Source: JBGSKY01 sp041740995 (GTDB lineage Bacteria > Planctomycetota > Planctomycetia > Pirellulales > Pirellulaceae). Taken from it: a stretch of 47,353 nt of DNA. This document shows positions 16,488-25,299 of the stretch, piece after piece. The DNA is taken from NCBI GenBank assembly GCA_041740995.1, contig JBGSKY010000153.1:1-47353 (forward strand), given 5' to 3'. The position numbers were made by a program, and so were the translations under genes. Every line of letters starts with the position of its first letter. The first letter of the stretch is position 1. Below the pieces are notes generated by a model that was not told where the DNA came from, did no database searches, and saw only the letters and a list, made by a program, of their open reading frames with translations.

Positions 16488-17300
16488 TTATAGAACACCG
16501 AATCGGTCGAACGCTTCGGTCGCCGACATGCCACCTTTGACCGCTTTTCGTACTTCATTCTCGGCTTGAATTTTGTCCCAGGCCGCTTGAATTACCCGCG
16601 TTTCGACCTTCCTTGGAACGACAACAATACCGTCGGAATCGGCTGCGATAATATCTCCTGGCTCAATCGCCACATCATCAATTTCGATTGGTACGTCATA
16701 GTCAATAACGCGTTGGCGGTTGCGGCTGTCGTATGGACAAACGCCGCGAGCGAAAACTGCGAAACCCATAGCCTTCATTTTGGCGACATCTCGGATTGCA
16801 CCATCCACAATCACCCCTGCACAACCACGATTGGTTGCTGCACCAGAAAGCAATTCACCCCAGATGCCAGACCGCATGGAACCTCCAGCAGCACAGACGA
16901 TCACTTCGTCCATTTTGCAGGAATCGATTGCCGCCAATTCCAGTTCATAAGGTTTGGGATCAACATGCGCCATATCGGCCCAGAGAGTTGTTTTGGCGCG
17001 ACCAAACAAGATTTTTCCATCCGTTGTCAACGGTGAAATTTGTACTCGCGGTGACTGCTGACGATAACCGGCTGCGTCTAGCGCGTCGCACAGTAAAGGA
17101 ACGCTTAGGTATTCCCGCAACAACTCGATGGCTATTGGAAGTTCAGTAAAATTCGAAAGCGTAGTTTTCGGATCGCCATCATCAATTCTAGCGGTCCGGT
17201 GAATCAATTTTGAATGGTCGTTCGCATTGCTACTGACCTGCAGAACTGACCCATTTTTAGCTGCCTGACCTTGCTGTTTTGATGTAGTAAGTTTCGACAT
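16488..17300 (-). CDS. RraA/HMG-aldolase family protein
   Basis: Starting at the ATG at 17300 the product is 270 aa. An open frame reaches back to 17462, but that part overlaps the IclR gene and looks non-coding. The core carries the family signature: VPLLCDALDAAGYR, the loop GELLSGAATNRGCAGVIVDG, AIRDVAKMKAMGFAVFARG with the Arg-Asp pair of the metal site, and a GDIIAADSDGIVVVP end. Members are divalent-metal aldolases or decarboxylases for 4-hydroxy-4-methyl-2-oxoglutarate and similar oxoacids, or RNase E inhibitors. In this catabolic operon an aldolase role on a deaminated amino-acid skeleton is the likelier one. The first 50 or so residues are not family-like, so a later start is possible. 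Confidence 0.85.
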   Translation of the reverse strand: MSKLTTSKQQGQAAKNGSVLQVSSNANDHSKLIHRTARIDDGDPKTTLSNFTELPIAIELLREYLSVPLLCDALDAAGYRQQSPRVQISPLTTDGKILFGRAKTTLWADMAHVDPKPYELELAAIDSCKMDEVIVCAAGGSMRSGIWGELLSGAATNRGCAGVIVDGAIRDVAKMKAMGFAVFARGVCPYDSRNRQRVIDYDVPIEIDDVAIEPGDIIAADSDGIVVVPRKVETRVIQAAWDKIQAENEVRKAVKGGMSATEAFDRFGVL

Positions 17301-17313
17301 GACGTCTAAAAGG

Positions 17314-18069
17314 CTACCCGGCCTTATCCTTTTGGAGAGTGTTTGAAATCCTTGCTGCTCCATCGCAAAGCAGCTCAATCCATTTTTTCTTTGTGTCGGG
17401 CTTATTGATGCGGACAGCCGGAGCTGACAAGCTGATCGCTGCCACAACACCTTCGTTGTCAAACAAAGGCGCCCCGATACACGAGACGCCTAAATCCGTT
17501 TGATCCTCTTCAACTGCGAAACCATTCTTGGCGACTCGCGTGAGAATTTTTTTGATCTCGGTTTCTTCAATTACAGTTTTTGGAGTCCGTTTTTCAATTG
17601 TTGCATGTCGCAATAAGAACTCTTGGCGTTCCTTTGGAAGAAACGCCACAATCGATCGACCCAGTGCGGTGCTGAAGCATGGATCGCTCATCTGCGCCGA
17701 AACAGCTCGCCGCAGAGTTCGTGTTGTTTCGATGACATGTAAATAAAACACTTTTTCGAATCGTAGTATTCCCAAATTAATAGTTTCGCCAGTTTGCTTG
17801 TTCAAATCACGCATCACTGGATCGGCGACCGAAACCCAGTAGGGATCGTTCGCCGCCAGCGCTAATCGCTTGACCATGCCCGTTTGTCGATAGGTACCGC
17901 TGCCACAATTTGCAGTGTAACCCAGCGTGCAAAGCGTCTTGAGCAAGCGATGAGCGGTCGATTTGGGCAAACCGACAACTGCCGCTAACTCACTGAGCGA
18001 AACGCCTTTCGGTTTGCCTGCTGTAGCTTCCAAAATTGCAAATACCTTGACTAAATGTGCTGATTCCAT
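17314..18069 (-). CDS. IclR-family transcriptional regulator
   Basis: From the ATG at 18069 (MESAHLVKVFAIL) the product is 251 aa, the usual IclR length; an upstream start at 18102 would add 11 residues and run into the operator. The N-terminal winged helix contains GVSLSELAAVVGLPKSTAHR, then LLKTLCTLGY. The C-terminal effector domain has SALGRSIVAFLP-like residues (STALGRSIVAFLP) and the family's GVSCIGAPLFDNEGVVAAIS. It heads the operon that runs to 7225, with rraA 13 nt downstream. A 17-bp palindrome 13 nt upstream of its start suggests autoregulation. The effector is unknown but is probably a substrate or intermediate of the island. Confidence 0.9.
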   Translation of the reverse strand: MESAHLVKVFAILEATAGKPKGVSLSELAAVVGLPKSTAHRLLKTLCTLGYTANCGSGTYRQTGMVKRLALAANDPYWVSVADPVMRDLNKQTGETINLGILRFEKVFYLHVIETTRTLRRAVSAQMSDPCFSTALGRSIVAFLPKERQEFLLRHATIEKRTPKTVIEETEIKKILTRVAKNGFAVEEDQTDLGVSCIGAPLFDNEGVVAAISLSAPAVRINKPDTKKKWIELLCDGAARISNTLQKDKAG

Positions 18070-18081
18070 AAAGATAATATC

Positions 18082-18098
18082 GTTCCGTCTGGTGGAAC
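18082..18098. promoter_or_regulatory. IclR-type operator, copy 2, upstream of the regulator gene
   Basis: GTTCCGTCTGGTGGAAC has perfect outer arms (GTTCC/GGAAC) and follows the 17-bp pattern seen at 6601, 25113 and 25232. It ends 13 nt before the regulator's start, where binding would block transcription of the long minus-strand operon. Autoregulation is common in the IclR family. Whether it also controls the divergent DSD1-type gene, about 280 nt away, is unclear. Confidence 0.65.
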
Positions 18099-18379
18099 GC
18101 AAGCCTTTCGTTTAAGTTTGTTTTTGATTTCTCGCCGAATACCAACAAAAGGGTTTTTTGCGGTCGTTTTACTGACGCGAAAGTTGTGTGGATTTCAATA
18201 GCAGACCTTGCGATCTTGTTTGGACAGTTTGGCAAGCCTGCCAAGAATTTGATTGCAACGGACTATTTTGACTCATAGCATGCAATTTCGCCACTAGAGC
18301 CGCAGCGCATGACGTTCATGGTGGTGGATTCCCTGGGTACGCGCGACAGCGCGATGACGCTTTTATAAACGAGCATATA

Positions 18380-19486
18380 TTGAACAACGACTGGTACACG
18401 ATAGAAAACGCGTGCGAAATCCCTTCGCCAGCTGTACTTGTTTATCCGCAACGCATCAAAGCGAATTTAGCCGAGATGATTCGTGGAGTCGGCGATGTCG
18501 GCAAGTTACGTCCACACGTCAAAACACACAAGTTAGCTAAAGTTGTGGCGTTAAAACTGGCCGCAGGTATTACCAAATTTAAGGCTGCGACCATTGCCGA
18601 AGTCGAAATGGTGCTTGCTGCTGGCGGACGTGATGTGCTGTTAGCATATCAGCCAGTTGGCCCGAACATTTCGAGGCTCGTCAAGCTGACTCAGCAATAT
18701 CCGAACAGCATGATTTCGACGTTGGTGGACGATCAGTTGATCTTGCGCCAACTCAGTCGCTCTGCCGTTGACGCTGGCATCAACATCCCGGTGTATCTTG
18801 ATTTAGATGTTGGAATGCATCGAACTGGCGCTGCGATCGATCGTGCCGAGGCGCTTTATAGGGAATTGGCATCTAGCCAAGGCTTAATCGCAGCAGGGTT
18901 TCACGCTTACGACGGCCACCTGCACGATGCCGACTACGAAAGCCTTGTGCGTCAGACTAGCGCTGCATTCGAGCCGGTTTGGAGATTACGCGACGCCTTA
19001 GAACGCGAAGGGATTTCTGTCGGCAACATCATTGCCTCCGGTACGCCAACCAGTAATCTTTTGGCTAAACACGATCGAGTAGAGGTCGGCGCCGGCACAA
19101 CGGTCCTGTGGGATGCTGGCCAGTCGCTGTACTGTCCAACGCTCAAATTCTTAAACGCCGCAGTCGTGCTAACCCGCGTCATCAGTCGTCCCACCGAACA
19201 GCTTTTGTGCCTCGACGTTGGACACAAAGCAGTCGCGTCAGAATTCCCACCGCCGAGGATCAAACTTTTTGGCTTAGAAGACGCTACGCAGGTAAGTCAC
19301 AGCGAAGAACATCTACTTATTAGCACACCCCGCGCGAGCGATTTTCCACCCGGAAGCGTTATTTACGGTTTGCCTTACCATGTCTGCCCGACTATTGCGC
19401 TGCATCAGTATGTTTGGTGTGTGGAAGGTCGTAAGGCCGTTGAAATGTGGCCCGTTACTGCGAGAAATCGATGCCTCACGATCTAG
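18380..19486 (+). CDS. DSD1-type PLP enzyme (D-serine/hydroxyaspartate dehydratase or D-threonine aldolase family)
   Basis: The 368-aa product starts at TTG (NNDWYTIENACEIPSPAVLV). The alanine-racemase-like N-terminal barrel contains RPHVKTHK at residues 44-51, the segment that carries the PLP lysine, and LDVGMHRTGAAIDRA at about 140. The C-terminal domain has DVGHKAVASEFPPPR and the metal motif HVC at residues 334-336. Zinc D-serine and D-3-hydroxyaspartate dehydratases of this fold use H-x-C, whereas D-threonine and hydroxyaspartate aldolases typically have H-x-D, so a dehydratase is favoured. Such enzymes release enamine/imine products that RidA hydrolyses, and a RidA gene lies at 27334. 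It overlaps the MFS gene by 16 nt. Confidence 0.85.
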   Translation: MNNDWYTIENACEIPSPAVLVYPQRIKANLAEMIRGVGDVGKLRPHVKTHKLAKVVALKLAAGITKFKAATIAEVEMVLAAGGRDVLLAYQPVGPNISRLVKLTQQYPNSMISTLVDDQLILRQLSRSAVDAGINIPVYLDLDVGMHRTGAAIDRAEALYRELASSQGLIAAGFHAYDGHLHDADYESLVRQTSAAFEPVWRLRDALEREGISVGNIIASGTPTSNLLAKHDRVEVGAGTTVLWDAGQSLYCPTLKFLNAAVVLTRVISRPTEQLLCLDVGHKAVASEFPPPRIKLFGLEDATQVSHSEEHLLISTPRASDFPPGSVIYGLPYHVCPTIALHQYVWCVEGRKAVEMWPVTARNRCLTI

Positions 19487-20901
19487 AAATTACGACTCCG
19501 AAAATTGTTGATTTAGCTTCGTCGCTAAGCTTGGATGCTGCTGCAGCACAAAGTCTGTCGACGTCACATGGGACGTCGCAGATTGACACAACGCCCCAAT
19601 ATTTCGGAGGTGCAACCAAGGTCCGCTATCGCATTATCGCCGTTAGTGTAGCGATGGCCTTCATCTTGTATTTGGATCGTGTTTGCCTGGGTGAGATTGT
19701 CAAAAATCCAGCCTTTCTTTTAGAGTTTGGCGGGTCGAAAGAAGAGCTTGGGAACGTCCTTGGGGCGTTCTTTTTTACTTACGCTTTGTTCCAAATTCCG
19801 GCCGGCTGGGCAAGCGATCGCTTTGGCGGTCGAGGAGCGTTGACTGTCTATATTGTCGCTTGGTCGGTTCTAACTGCAATAACTGGGATGGTCAGCACAA
19901 TTTCTGGCTTGTTGCTGATCCGCTTAGCATTTGGGATTGCTCAAGCGGGCGCGTACCCAACTTCTGGAGGTGTGATTCGGAAATGGTTCGCAACCGAAAA
20001 TCGCGCCTTGGCGAGTGGCTGGATCAGCATGGGAGGGCGCATCGGCGGCGGCGTAGCGCCGTTTCTCACAACGTTGTTGGTGCTGCAATTCGCTGGATGG
20101 AGAAGCGTATTGTTTCTCTATGGAATCGTTGGGTTAGGCATCGCTGCTTTGTATTGGTCTGTCGTGAGAAACAGTCCTGCGCTGCATCCACGATGCAATT
20201 CCGAGGAGATCGTACTCATTGGCCGACCGGTTGATGATACGCGCACACAAGCGAGCGACATTTTGCCGATGCTTTGGTGCTGCATGAAGAGCCGAACATT
20301 GTGGCTAAATTCTCTCGTCCAATTTTCGGTAAACATTGGTTGGGTGTTTTTGATAACTTGGTTGCCAACCTATCTAGTTGAAGCAAAAGGCGTCGATCCG
20401 TTGCAAGGTGCGTGGATGGTCAGCCTAATTTTGTGTGTCGGCATACCAGCCCAATTGCTTGGCGGCTGGATTGGCGACCTGTCAGTGAGAAAATGCGGCC
20501 TGCGTATCGGGCGAGTACTGCCGGTCTCGATCGCTTGTTTCCTTGGGGGGTTGGCATACATAGCTTGCTTGGCATTGGACAACGTCTGGTTCGTGGTTCT
20601 TTGCTGTGCCATAGTGTCGCTAATGACTGATATAGGTAACCCACCATTTTGGGCGATCAGTCAAGACATTGGTGGCCGCAATACGTCTTCGATTTTCGCA
20701 TGGTCAAACATGTGGGGAAATTTAGGAGCCGCGTTCTCCGCATTCCTCGTTCCGCGTTTGATGAAGTGGGGCGAAGACAGCGGAACCGGTGACACAATGG
20801 TATTTGCGCTTTGTGCAAGTGCGTTTTTTGTCAGTGCTTTTGCCGTCTTGGGAATGGATGCCACCAAGCTGGTTCAATCTCCGAAACGAGTGGTCACATG
20901 A
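19471..20901 (+). CDS. Major facilitator superfamily transporter, ACS-like
   Basis: From the ATG at 19471 the product is 476 aa; a GTG at 19447 is also possible. After a hydrophilic head of about 50 residues there are about 12 hydrophobic segments. The MFS loop signature GWASDRFGGRGALT follows helix 2, and YLDRVCLG in helix 1 is typical of the anion:cation symporter group (hexuronate, phthalate and related carriers). It overlaps the DSD1-type gene at its start and the SMP-30 gene by 4 nt at its end, forming a three-gene unit. It probably imports the organic-acid or amino-acid-like substrate of the island. Confidence 0.88.
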   Translation: MPHDLEITTPKIVDLASSLSLDAAAAQSLSTSHGTSQIDTTPQYFGGATKVRYRIIAVSVAMAFILYLDRVCLGEIVKNPAFLLEFGGSKEELGNVLGAFFFTYALFQIPAGWASDRFGGRGALTVYIVAWSVLTAITGMVSTISGLLLIRLAFGIAQAGAYPTSGGVIRKWFATENRALASGWISMGGRIGGGVAPFLTTLLVLQFAGWRSVLFLYGIVGLGIAALYWSVVRNSPALHPRCNSEEIVLIGRPVDDTRTQASDILPMLWCCMKSRTLWLNSLVQFSVNIGWVFLITWLPTYLVEAKGVDPLQGAWMVSLILCVGIPAQLLGGWIGDLSVRKCGLRIGRVLPVSIACFLGGLAYIACLALDNVWFVVLCCAIVSLMTDIGNPPFWAISQDIGGRNTSSIFAWSNMWGNLGAAFSAFLVPRLMKWGEDSGTGDTMVFALCASAFFVSAFAVLGMDATKLVQSPKRVVT

Positions 20902-21758
20902 TTCGATCAATAGCAATAATTCTTTTTATTCTGCTCTTTGAAAGCGATGTCTTGGCTGATAAATCGCGTTTCACTGCAACGCCGCTGACTGAGGAAAACT
21001 CGTTTACTGAAGGAGTCGAAGGGCCGGCCTGCGATAACGTTGGAAATGTTTACGCTGTCAACTTTGGAAAGCAGCAAACGATTGGACGGGTTATGCCCGA
21101 CGGAACGGCTTCAATATTTTTGGAGTTGACCGGAACGAGTTGTGGAAATGGAATTCGGTTCGGTAATGATGGCTCGATGTTCATCGCTGACTACAAAGAA
21201 CATCAAATTCTACGTATACGACCAGGCTCAAAAAAGGTAGAGAAATTCGCGGGCGATCATGCTATATACCAGCCCAATGATTTGACAATCACGTCCAGTG
21301 GAACGATCTTCGTGAGCGATCCAGATTGGGAAAACGGCGGGGGGCGGATATGGCGAGTCAGTCCCCAAGGCGAATGTACGATCATTGCGGATAATTTGAA
21401 ACTACCTAATGGTATTGAGATTTCACCCGATGAACGAACGCTCTATGTCGCTCAAACTAAAGCCGCCGAGATCCTTGCTTACACCCTTAGCGATGACTTG
21501 CAAATTCAAGATCAAAGTCTGCTGATTCGGTTCAAAGACCATCTCATCGACGGGATTCGTTGTGGCAAGAACGGCGACATCTTTGCTGCCAGATATGGTT
21601 CTGGAAAATTGGCGGTCGTCTCGCCTGCTGGCCAATTGCTTTATGAGATCGATGTATTGGGTAATGCACCCAGTAATCTTTGCTTCAGTCCTGATGGCAA
21701 GACCGTTTACGTGACCGAAGTAGAAAAACGTCGGTTGGTAAAAGTCAAACTCGAATAG
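20898..21758 (+). CDS. Secreted SMP-30/gluconolactonase/LRE-like beta-propeller
   Basis: The start at 20898 gives an ATGA overlap with the MFS stop and a clear signal peptide (SIAIILFILLFESDVLAD). The mature part, about 265 aa, is a six-bladed propeller of the SMP-30 type: FTEGVEGPACDNVGNVYAVN, GTSCGNGIRFGNDGSMFIAD, YQPNDLTITSSGTIFVSDPD with the Asn-Asp metal pair, LPNGIEISPDERTLYVAQT and DGIRCGKNGDIFAARYG. SMP-30 enzymes are metal-dependent lactonases. The signal peptide places it outside the cytoplasm, so it may open a lactone or ester before uptake by the neighbouring MFS carrier. Confidence 0.87.
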   Translation: MIRSIAIILFILLFESDVLADKSRFTATPLTEENSFTEGVEGPACDNVGNVYAVNFGKQQTIGRVMPDGTASIFLELTGTSCGNGIRFGNDGSMFIADYKEHQILRIRPGSKKVEKFAGDHAIYQPNDLTITSSGTIFVSDPDWENGGGRIWRVSPQGECTIIADNLKLPNGIEISPDERTLYVAQTKAAEILAYTLSDDLQIQDQSLLIRFKDHLIDGIRCGKNGDIFAARYGSGKLAVVSPAGQLLYEIDVLGNAPSNLCFSPDGKTVYVTEVEKRRLVKVKLE

Positions 21759-21764
21759 TATCAA

Positions 21765-21790
21765 GTCAGCGCAAGAGCCAAGGTGCTGAC
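21765..21790. terminator. Hairpin between two convergent genes
   Basis: GTCAGCGC (21765-21772) pairs with GTGCTGAC (21783-21790) as an 8-bp stem with one G-U wobble and a 10-nt loop. It lies between the SMP-30 stop and the M81 stop, the expected place for a bidirectional terminator. No U-tract is present. Confidence 0.45.
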
Positions 21791-21802
21791 ATTCCCAATG
21801 TC

Positions 21803-23326
21803 CTAAGATTTGGATACCGGGAGGTCGTCAAGCGGGTAGACCGGTCGGCGAAGAGCTTGGTATTTAAAATTAAGGAGATTAGACGAACAGGGGCCCGGCG
21901 TATCGACCCAAATTTGACGCCTTGCAATCGGATCGTACGCTTGGCGATGAGCCACTGCCGCTTTGACAACCATGATGTTAAAGTCTTCTGGGTTGATGCC
22001 AAAGTGCCGCCACTGCCCGAGGTCCATTGGAGGGGTCGCATTGCTAGTGATCAGTACAGTGCAAGTTCCATGTTTGACGATCGCGCAAGTACCCATATCA
22101 AAAAAACTGCCCCATTGAGCTGCCAAATGAGAATGCGAATCTTCAAGCGGAAAATGGCCTTCACCAAGATGCAAAAGCACGCAATCCAGCTCAAGTGGTG
22201 GATCGTATAGGCGGCTGCCCTTCCCACCTAAAGAAAGATAAACTGAATCGCCGATCTTTTTGTCGCGTAAAGTTTCAATCGCCATCGAATCGCAAACACA
22301 AAACCCAATGTTGTCAAATTGTTCTTTTAACAATCGACGCAACAGTGTTACACCTCCACCAGGCCCCCCGCCCCCTACGTTGTCTGATGGTTCAACGAGA
22401 ATGTTTAAGCCGGTTAGGTCTCCTTCAGCTCGCCAGCGGTCTAAACGCTTAAACACGCTGTCGATCGCTTCGTCGACCAAGTTTCCAGCCGCTGCGTTCG
22501 CGATCGCAAATTGCTCTAGCAGGTTCAATGCCGATTCAGCAGTCTGCTGTTCTGAATAAGTCGCCAATGAAAACGAGACTCCAACATGAACTCCGTCGCA
22601 AAATGCAAATCCGGCATTTACGCTAATCTCGATAAAGTCCGGATGCTGCTTTTCTAGATGTCGAGCTAGGTTCAGCAAACCGCGCATAGGCTGTGCGGCT
22701 GTACCAGTCCCAGTAGGTGGCCAAATGATCGGAGCTTGACGAACGTACTGTCGCGGCCGAATACCTCTATCCAAGCATTCGTTCAGCTTTTCGGTTGCGC
22801 GCATCGCTGATTGGCGCGCATCAACATGAGGATTTTCACGATAGCTAATTAAGCAGTCGGAGTATTGAGCCATCGCATGAGAAAAGTTTGCGTGTAGATC
22901 CATCACGCCAAAAATCGGCAGATTTGCTGCTCCATTGAGTGTTCGGATGCGTCGCAATAATTCGCCTTCCATGTCAGGAAATGTTTCGCACGAACCAGCT
23001 CCGTGAATTACTAGAAAAATTGCATCGACGCCACTGTCCAGGAACGTTTGCGCATCGCTTTCGAACCTATTCCAAAAAGTCTCAAAGGCGCGTTCGGTGA
23101 TAATACCGCTTGGCTCAGCGATGGCTAAGGTGGTCGGTAATACCTGCCAGCTGAGTCGATTCGCGACTGTTAAAAAACCGCCAGTCGGTGAAGCGTCGGA
23201 ATGCAATTGCAATATTTCCTCGCCTCCGTAGACGCGAAAATTATTCCAACATGTCGTCGTTTCTAAAAAAGAATGAGTTTCGTGGACCAAGCCTCCGAAG
23301 ATTACGCGTTTTGATCTGGTCTTCAT
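21803..23326 (-). CDS. M81-family metallopeptidase (MlrC-like)
   Basis: The 507-aa product is the usual length for microcystinase C homologues. It begins VIFGGLVHETHSF (the family's GGxxHET box, here HETH), has LVIHGAGSCETFPDMEGELL, the metal segment VMDLHANFS (Asp143, His145), SYRENPHVDARQSA (His167), and the C-terminal DNVGGGGPGGGVTLL. MlrC cleaves small linear peptides containing D- and beta-amino acids left from microcystin; most homologues have unknown substrates. It is last in the aminotransferase-DMT-M81 unit, 3 nt behind the DMT gene. With the M19 dipeptidase it makes two cytoplasmic peptidases suited to unusual peptides. Confidence 0.9.
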   Translation of the reverse strand: MKTRSKRVIFGGLVHETHSFLETTTCWNNFRVYGGEEILQLHSDASPTGGFLTVANRLSWQVLPTTLAIAEPSGIITERAFETFWNRFESDAQTFLDSGVDAIFLVIHGAGSCETFPDMEGELLRRIRTLNGAANLPIFGVMDLHANFSHAMAQYSDCLISYRENPHVDARQSAMRATEKLNECLDRGIRPRQYVRQAPIIWPPTGTGTAAQPMRGLLNLARHLEKQHPDFIEISVNAGFAFCDGVHVGVSFSLATYSEQQTAESALNLLEQFAIANAAAGNLVDEAIDSVFKRLDRWRAEGDLTGLNILVEPSDNVGGGGPGGGVTLLRRLLKEQFDNIGFCVCDSMAIETLRDKKIGDSVYLSLGGKGSRLYDPPLELDCVLLHLGEGHFPLEDSHSHLAAQWGSFFDMGTCAIVKHGTCTVLITSNATPPMDLGQWRHFGINPEDFNIMVVKAAVAHRQAYDPIARRQIWVDTPGPCSSNLLNFKYQALRRPVYPLDDLPVSKS

Positions 23327-23329
23327 GTT

Positions 23330-24217
23330 TTAAGGAGTTGCGATTGCAAGAATAACTGCGGCAGTCAACAAGCCTGCACCAGCAAAGCGGGCACGGAAAA
23401 CTCGGCTGTTCAATTCTGATTCTGTTCCACCAAGTCGTTTACTTAATGTCCAAGCGAGAATAACGGCCCACAAACCTCGTAATGCGAACACGATATTAAT
23501 CCTGGCTGCATCGCCAAAGAACGAAAGAGCCAGCACGATTAAGAAGGCTTGTAACATCGACAGCAGGCAAGTCACGGCAAGCCAAAAACGGAGCTCGGGA
23601 TCTAGTAGTTTTTTCCACTCCACCCAAGGCAACATGACCAACGAAAGCAATCCCACAAGCCAAAAGGTCAAAGGCAAAATCCGGCCGCTGCCCCAAACTG
23701 GAGCCCAGCCTTGGATCAATACATCGAAATGAGCATAGAAAGTCGATGCAATGAGGGCGAAGCTAATTGTCGTCAAGACGTTCTTACGCTCATGACGGCC
23801 TGTCCATTGAACTAGTCCGATACCCGCCGAAGCCAGGAATGTTGCCAACCAAATCCAAATGCTGACGTTTTGCGTACCGAAGGTCGAAAGGAGCAGCGCC
23901 ACAAAAATTATTTTGATGCCAAATACGGGTGTTGCAATCGAGATGTCGCCACGACGCACGGCGGCGAAAGTGAACATTAATCCAAGTATGAAAAAAATCG
24001 CCAATGCCATCGGTTGCCAAAGCAATATTGCTGGCTGCATATGCCCGCCTAAAGGCCAGAAAAAGGTAAAGGCCAATGCCATCGACAAGTTGGTAAAGAA
24101 CAAAACGGTCATCGCGTTTACGCCCGGCTTATCTGGCCTGGGACGAGCGGCGCGCTTGACGCAAATTAGTGACGCGACAAAAACTAGGCTTGCTAATAAG
24201 GGAATTAATAAGTGCAT
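23330..24217 (-). CDS. DMT/EamA-like permease
   Basis: The 295-aa product is very hydrophobic, with about 10 membrane segments. The first is MHLLIPLLASLVFVASLICV, and FGIKIIFVALLLS in the first half suggests the internal duplication of drug/metabolite (EamA-type) transporters. The start codon shares one nucleotide with the aminotransferase stop (TAATG), and the M81 gene follows after 3 nt, so the three are translationally linked. It may import a peptide fragment or export an amino acid; direction and substrate are not visible. Confidence 0.8.
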   Translation of the reverse strand: MHLLIPLLASLVFVASLICVKRAARPRPDKPGVNAMTVLFFTNLSMALAFTFFWPLGGHMQPAILLWQPMALAIFFILGLMFTFAAVRRGDISIATPVFGIKIIFVALLLSTFGTQNVSIWIWLATFLASAGIGLVQWTGRHERKNVLTTISFALIASTFYAHFDVLIQGWAPVWGSGRILPLTFWLVGLLSLVMLPWVEWKKLLDPELRFWLAVTCLLSMLQAFLIVLALSFFGDAARINIVFALRGLWAVILAWTLSKRLGGTESELNSRVFRARFAGAGLLTAAVILAIATP

Positions 24218-25074
24218 TATCGCCGAGCTTCTTCCGCGAATAACTTCATGAGCTTTCGGGTTATTGGCCCAACTTGACCGTCTCCAATTAGTCGTCCGTC
24301 AAGCTTTGTCACGCCAATTACTTCGGCTGCTGTGCCCGTCAAAAAGCATTCTTCAGCAACATAAATATCGTGTCTCGTCAACGTTCGCTCATGAGACGGC
24401 ATGCCATGTGAAACGGCAAGCTGCATCACAACACTACGTGTAATCCCGGCCAAAATTCCCGCATCGGTCGGCGGAGTAAACAAATTTTGGCTTTTGACAA
24501 TGAACAAGTTGTCACCTGTGCATTCGGCAACTTCACCCTTGTGATTCAGCATTAAAGTTTCGATACAACCAGCTCTCAAACCTTCAATCTTTGCCAAAAT
24601 ATTATTGAGGTAATTGAGTGATTTGATTCTAGGACTCAGCGCTGCAGGATGATTTCTAATCGTTGATGCCGTGACCAATTCTAGCCCGTTGTCATAATAT
24701 TCTTTAGGGTAGATCGCAATCGCATCAACAATGATGATTGTCTGCGAGTCACAACATTTATACGGATCCAAGCCGAGCGGGCCAGTGCCGCGGGTGATGA
24801 TTAAACGAATGTAGCCATCGTGTGCTTCATTTCTTCTCACGGCCTCTTTAACTTCGGCTTCAAAGATTTCGATTGGCATCGAAATTGGAATTTGCAAAGC
24901 CAATGCAGATTCATAGAGTCGCTGCATGTGCTCTCGCAATCGAAAAACGATTCCTCCATAGATCCGCAGTCCCTCAAAAACACCATCTCCATAGATCAGG
25001 CCGTGATCATAGACGCTAATCTTCGCATCCTCCCGAGAGTAGTAACGTCCATTAATATAAACCTGCTGCGACAT
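24217..25074 (-). CDS. Class IV PLP aminotransferase, IlvE/D-amino-acid transaminase type
   Basis: The 285-aa product is typical in length. YGDGVFEGLRIY near residue 28 resembles the branched-chain (IlvE) signature more than the D-alanine one. The PLP lysine is Lys151 in RIKSLNYLNN, followed by GEVAECTGDNLFIV, GILAGITRSVV and FLTGTAAEVIGV. It transfers an amino group between an amino acid and an oxoacid. It opens the three-gene unit, with a GTTCCG-N5-CGGAA operator 39 nt upstream of the start. Sequence favours L-branched-chain-type substrates, but in this neighbourhood a D-amino-acid substrate cannot be excluded. Confidence 0.9.
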   Translation of the reverse strand: MSQQVYINGRYYSREDAKISVYDHGLIYGDGVFEGLRIYGGIVFRLREHMQRLYESALALQIPISMPIEIFEAEVKEAVRRNEAHDGYIRLIITRGTGPLGLDPYKCCDSQTIIIVDAIAIYPKEYYDNGLELVTASTIRNHPAALSPRIKSLNYLNNILAKIEGLRAGCIETLMLNHKGEVAECTGDNLFIVKSQNLFTPPTDAGILAGITRSVVMQLAVSHGMPSHERTLTRHDIYVAEECFLTGTAAEVIGVTKLDGRLIGDGQVGPITRKLMKLFAEEARR

Positions 25075-25112
25075 ATTTCAAAGTCTTCTAATAGATTGGT
25101 TTCCAGTCCACT

Positions 25113-25129
25113 GTTCCGCCAAACGGAAA
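25113..25129. promoter_or_regulatory. IclR-type operator, copy 3, aminotransferase promoter
   Basis: GTTCCGCCAAACGGAAA matches the four-copy pattern with one arm mismatch. It lies 39 nt upstream of the aminotransferase start in the divergent intergenic region shared with the ThuA gene. Binding by the IclR-type protein at 17314-18069 is inferred from the shared site before that gene. Confidence 0.65.
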
Positions 25130-25231
25130 ATTTTGCCGTCAGTTCGCCTTGAGGTCAATCTGTTTTGCGAATAAAAATATTAGTATTTTGCGATTTCAGG
25201 AATATGTTGAAATGAAATCCAAAACACTTGT

Positions 25232-25248
25232 GTTTCGCTAGGCGGAAT
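25232..25248. promoter_or_regulatory. IclR-type operator, copy 4, ThuA promoter
   Basis: GTTTCGCTAGGCGGAAT is a weaker copy with a mismatch in each arm. It sits 52 nt upstream of the ThuA start and about 103 nt from copy 3, so each divergent promoter has its own site. Confidence 0.55.
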
Positions 25249-25299
25249 GATATCCTGTGCGATCAGTCGGTTGAAAATAAAGATACAAGTGTTGTTAGT

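Noticed and set aside
17301..17462. Longer RraA-like protein starting at 17462
   Set aside because: The extra 54 residues overlap the IclR coding sequence in another frame and look non-coding; the ATG at 17300 follows the IclR stop neatly.
24217..25074. Calling the aminotransferase a D-alanine transaminase from its context
   Set aside because: The GDGVFEGLRIY signature is closer to IlvE-type branched-chain aminotransferases, so the D-specific label would be driven by context only.
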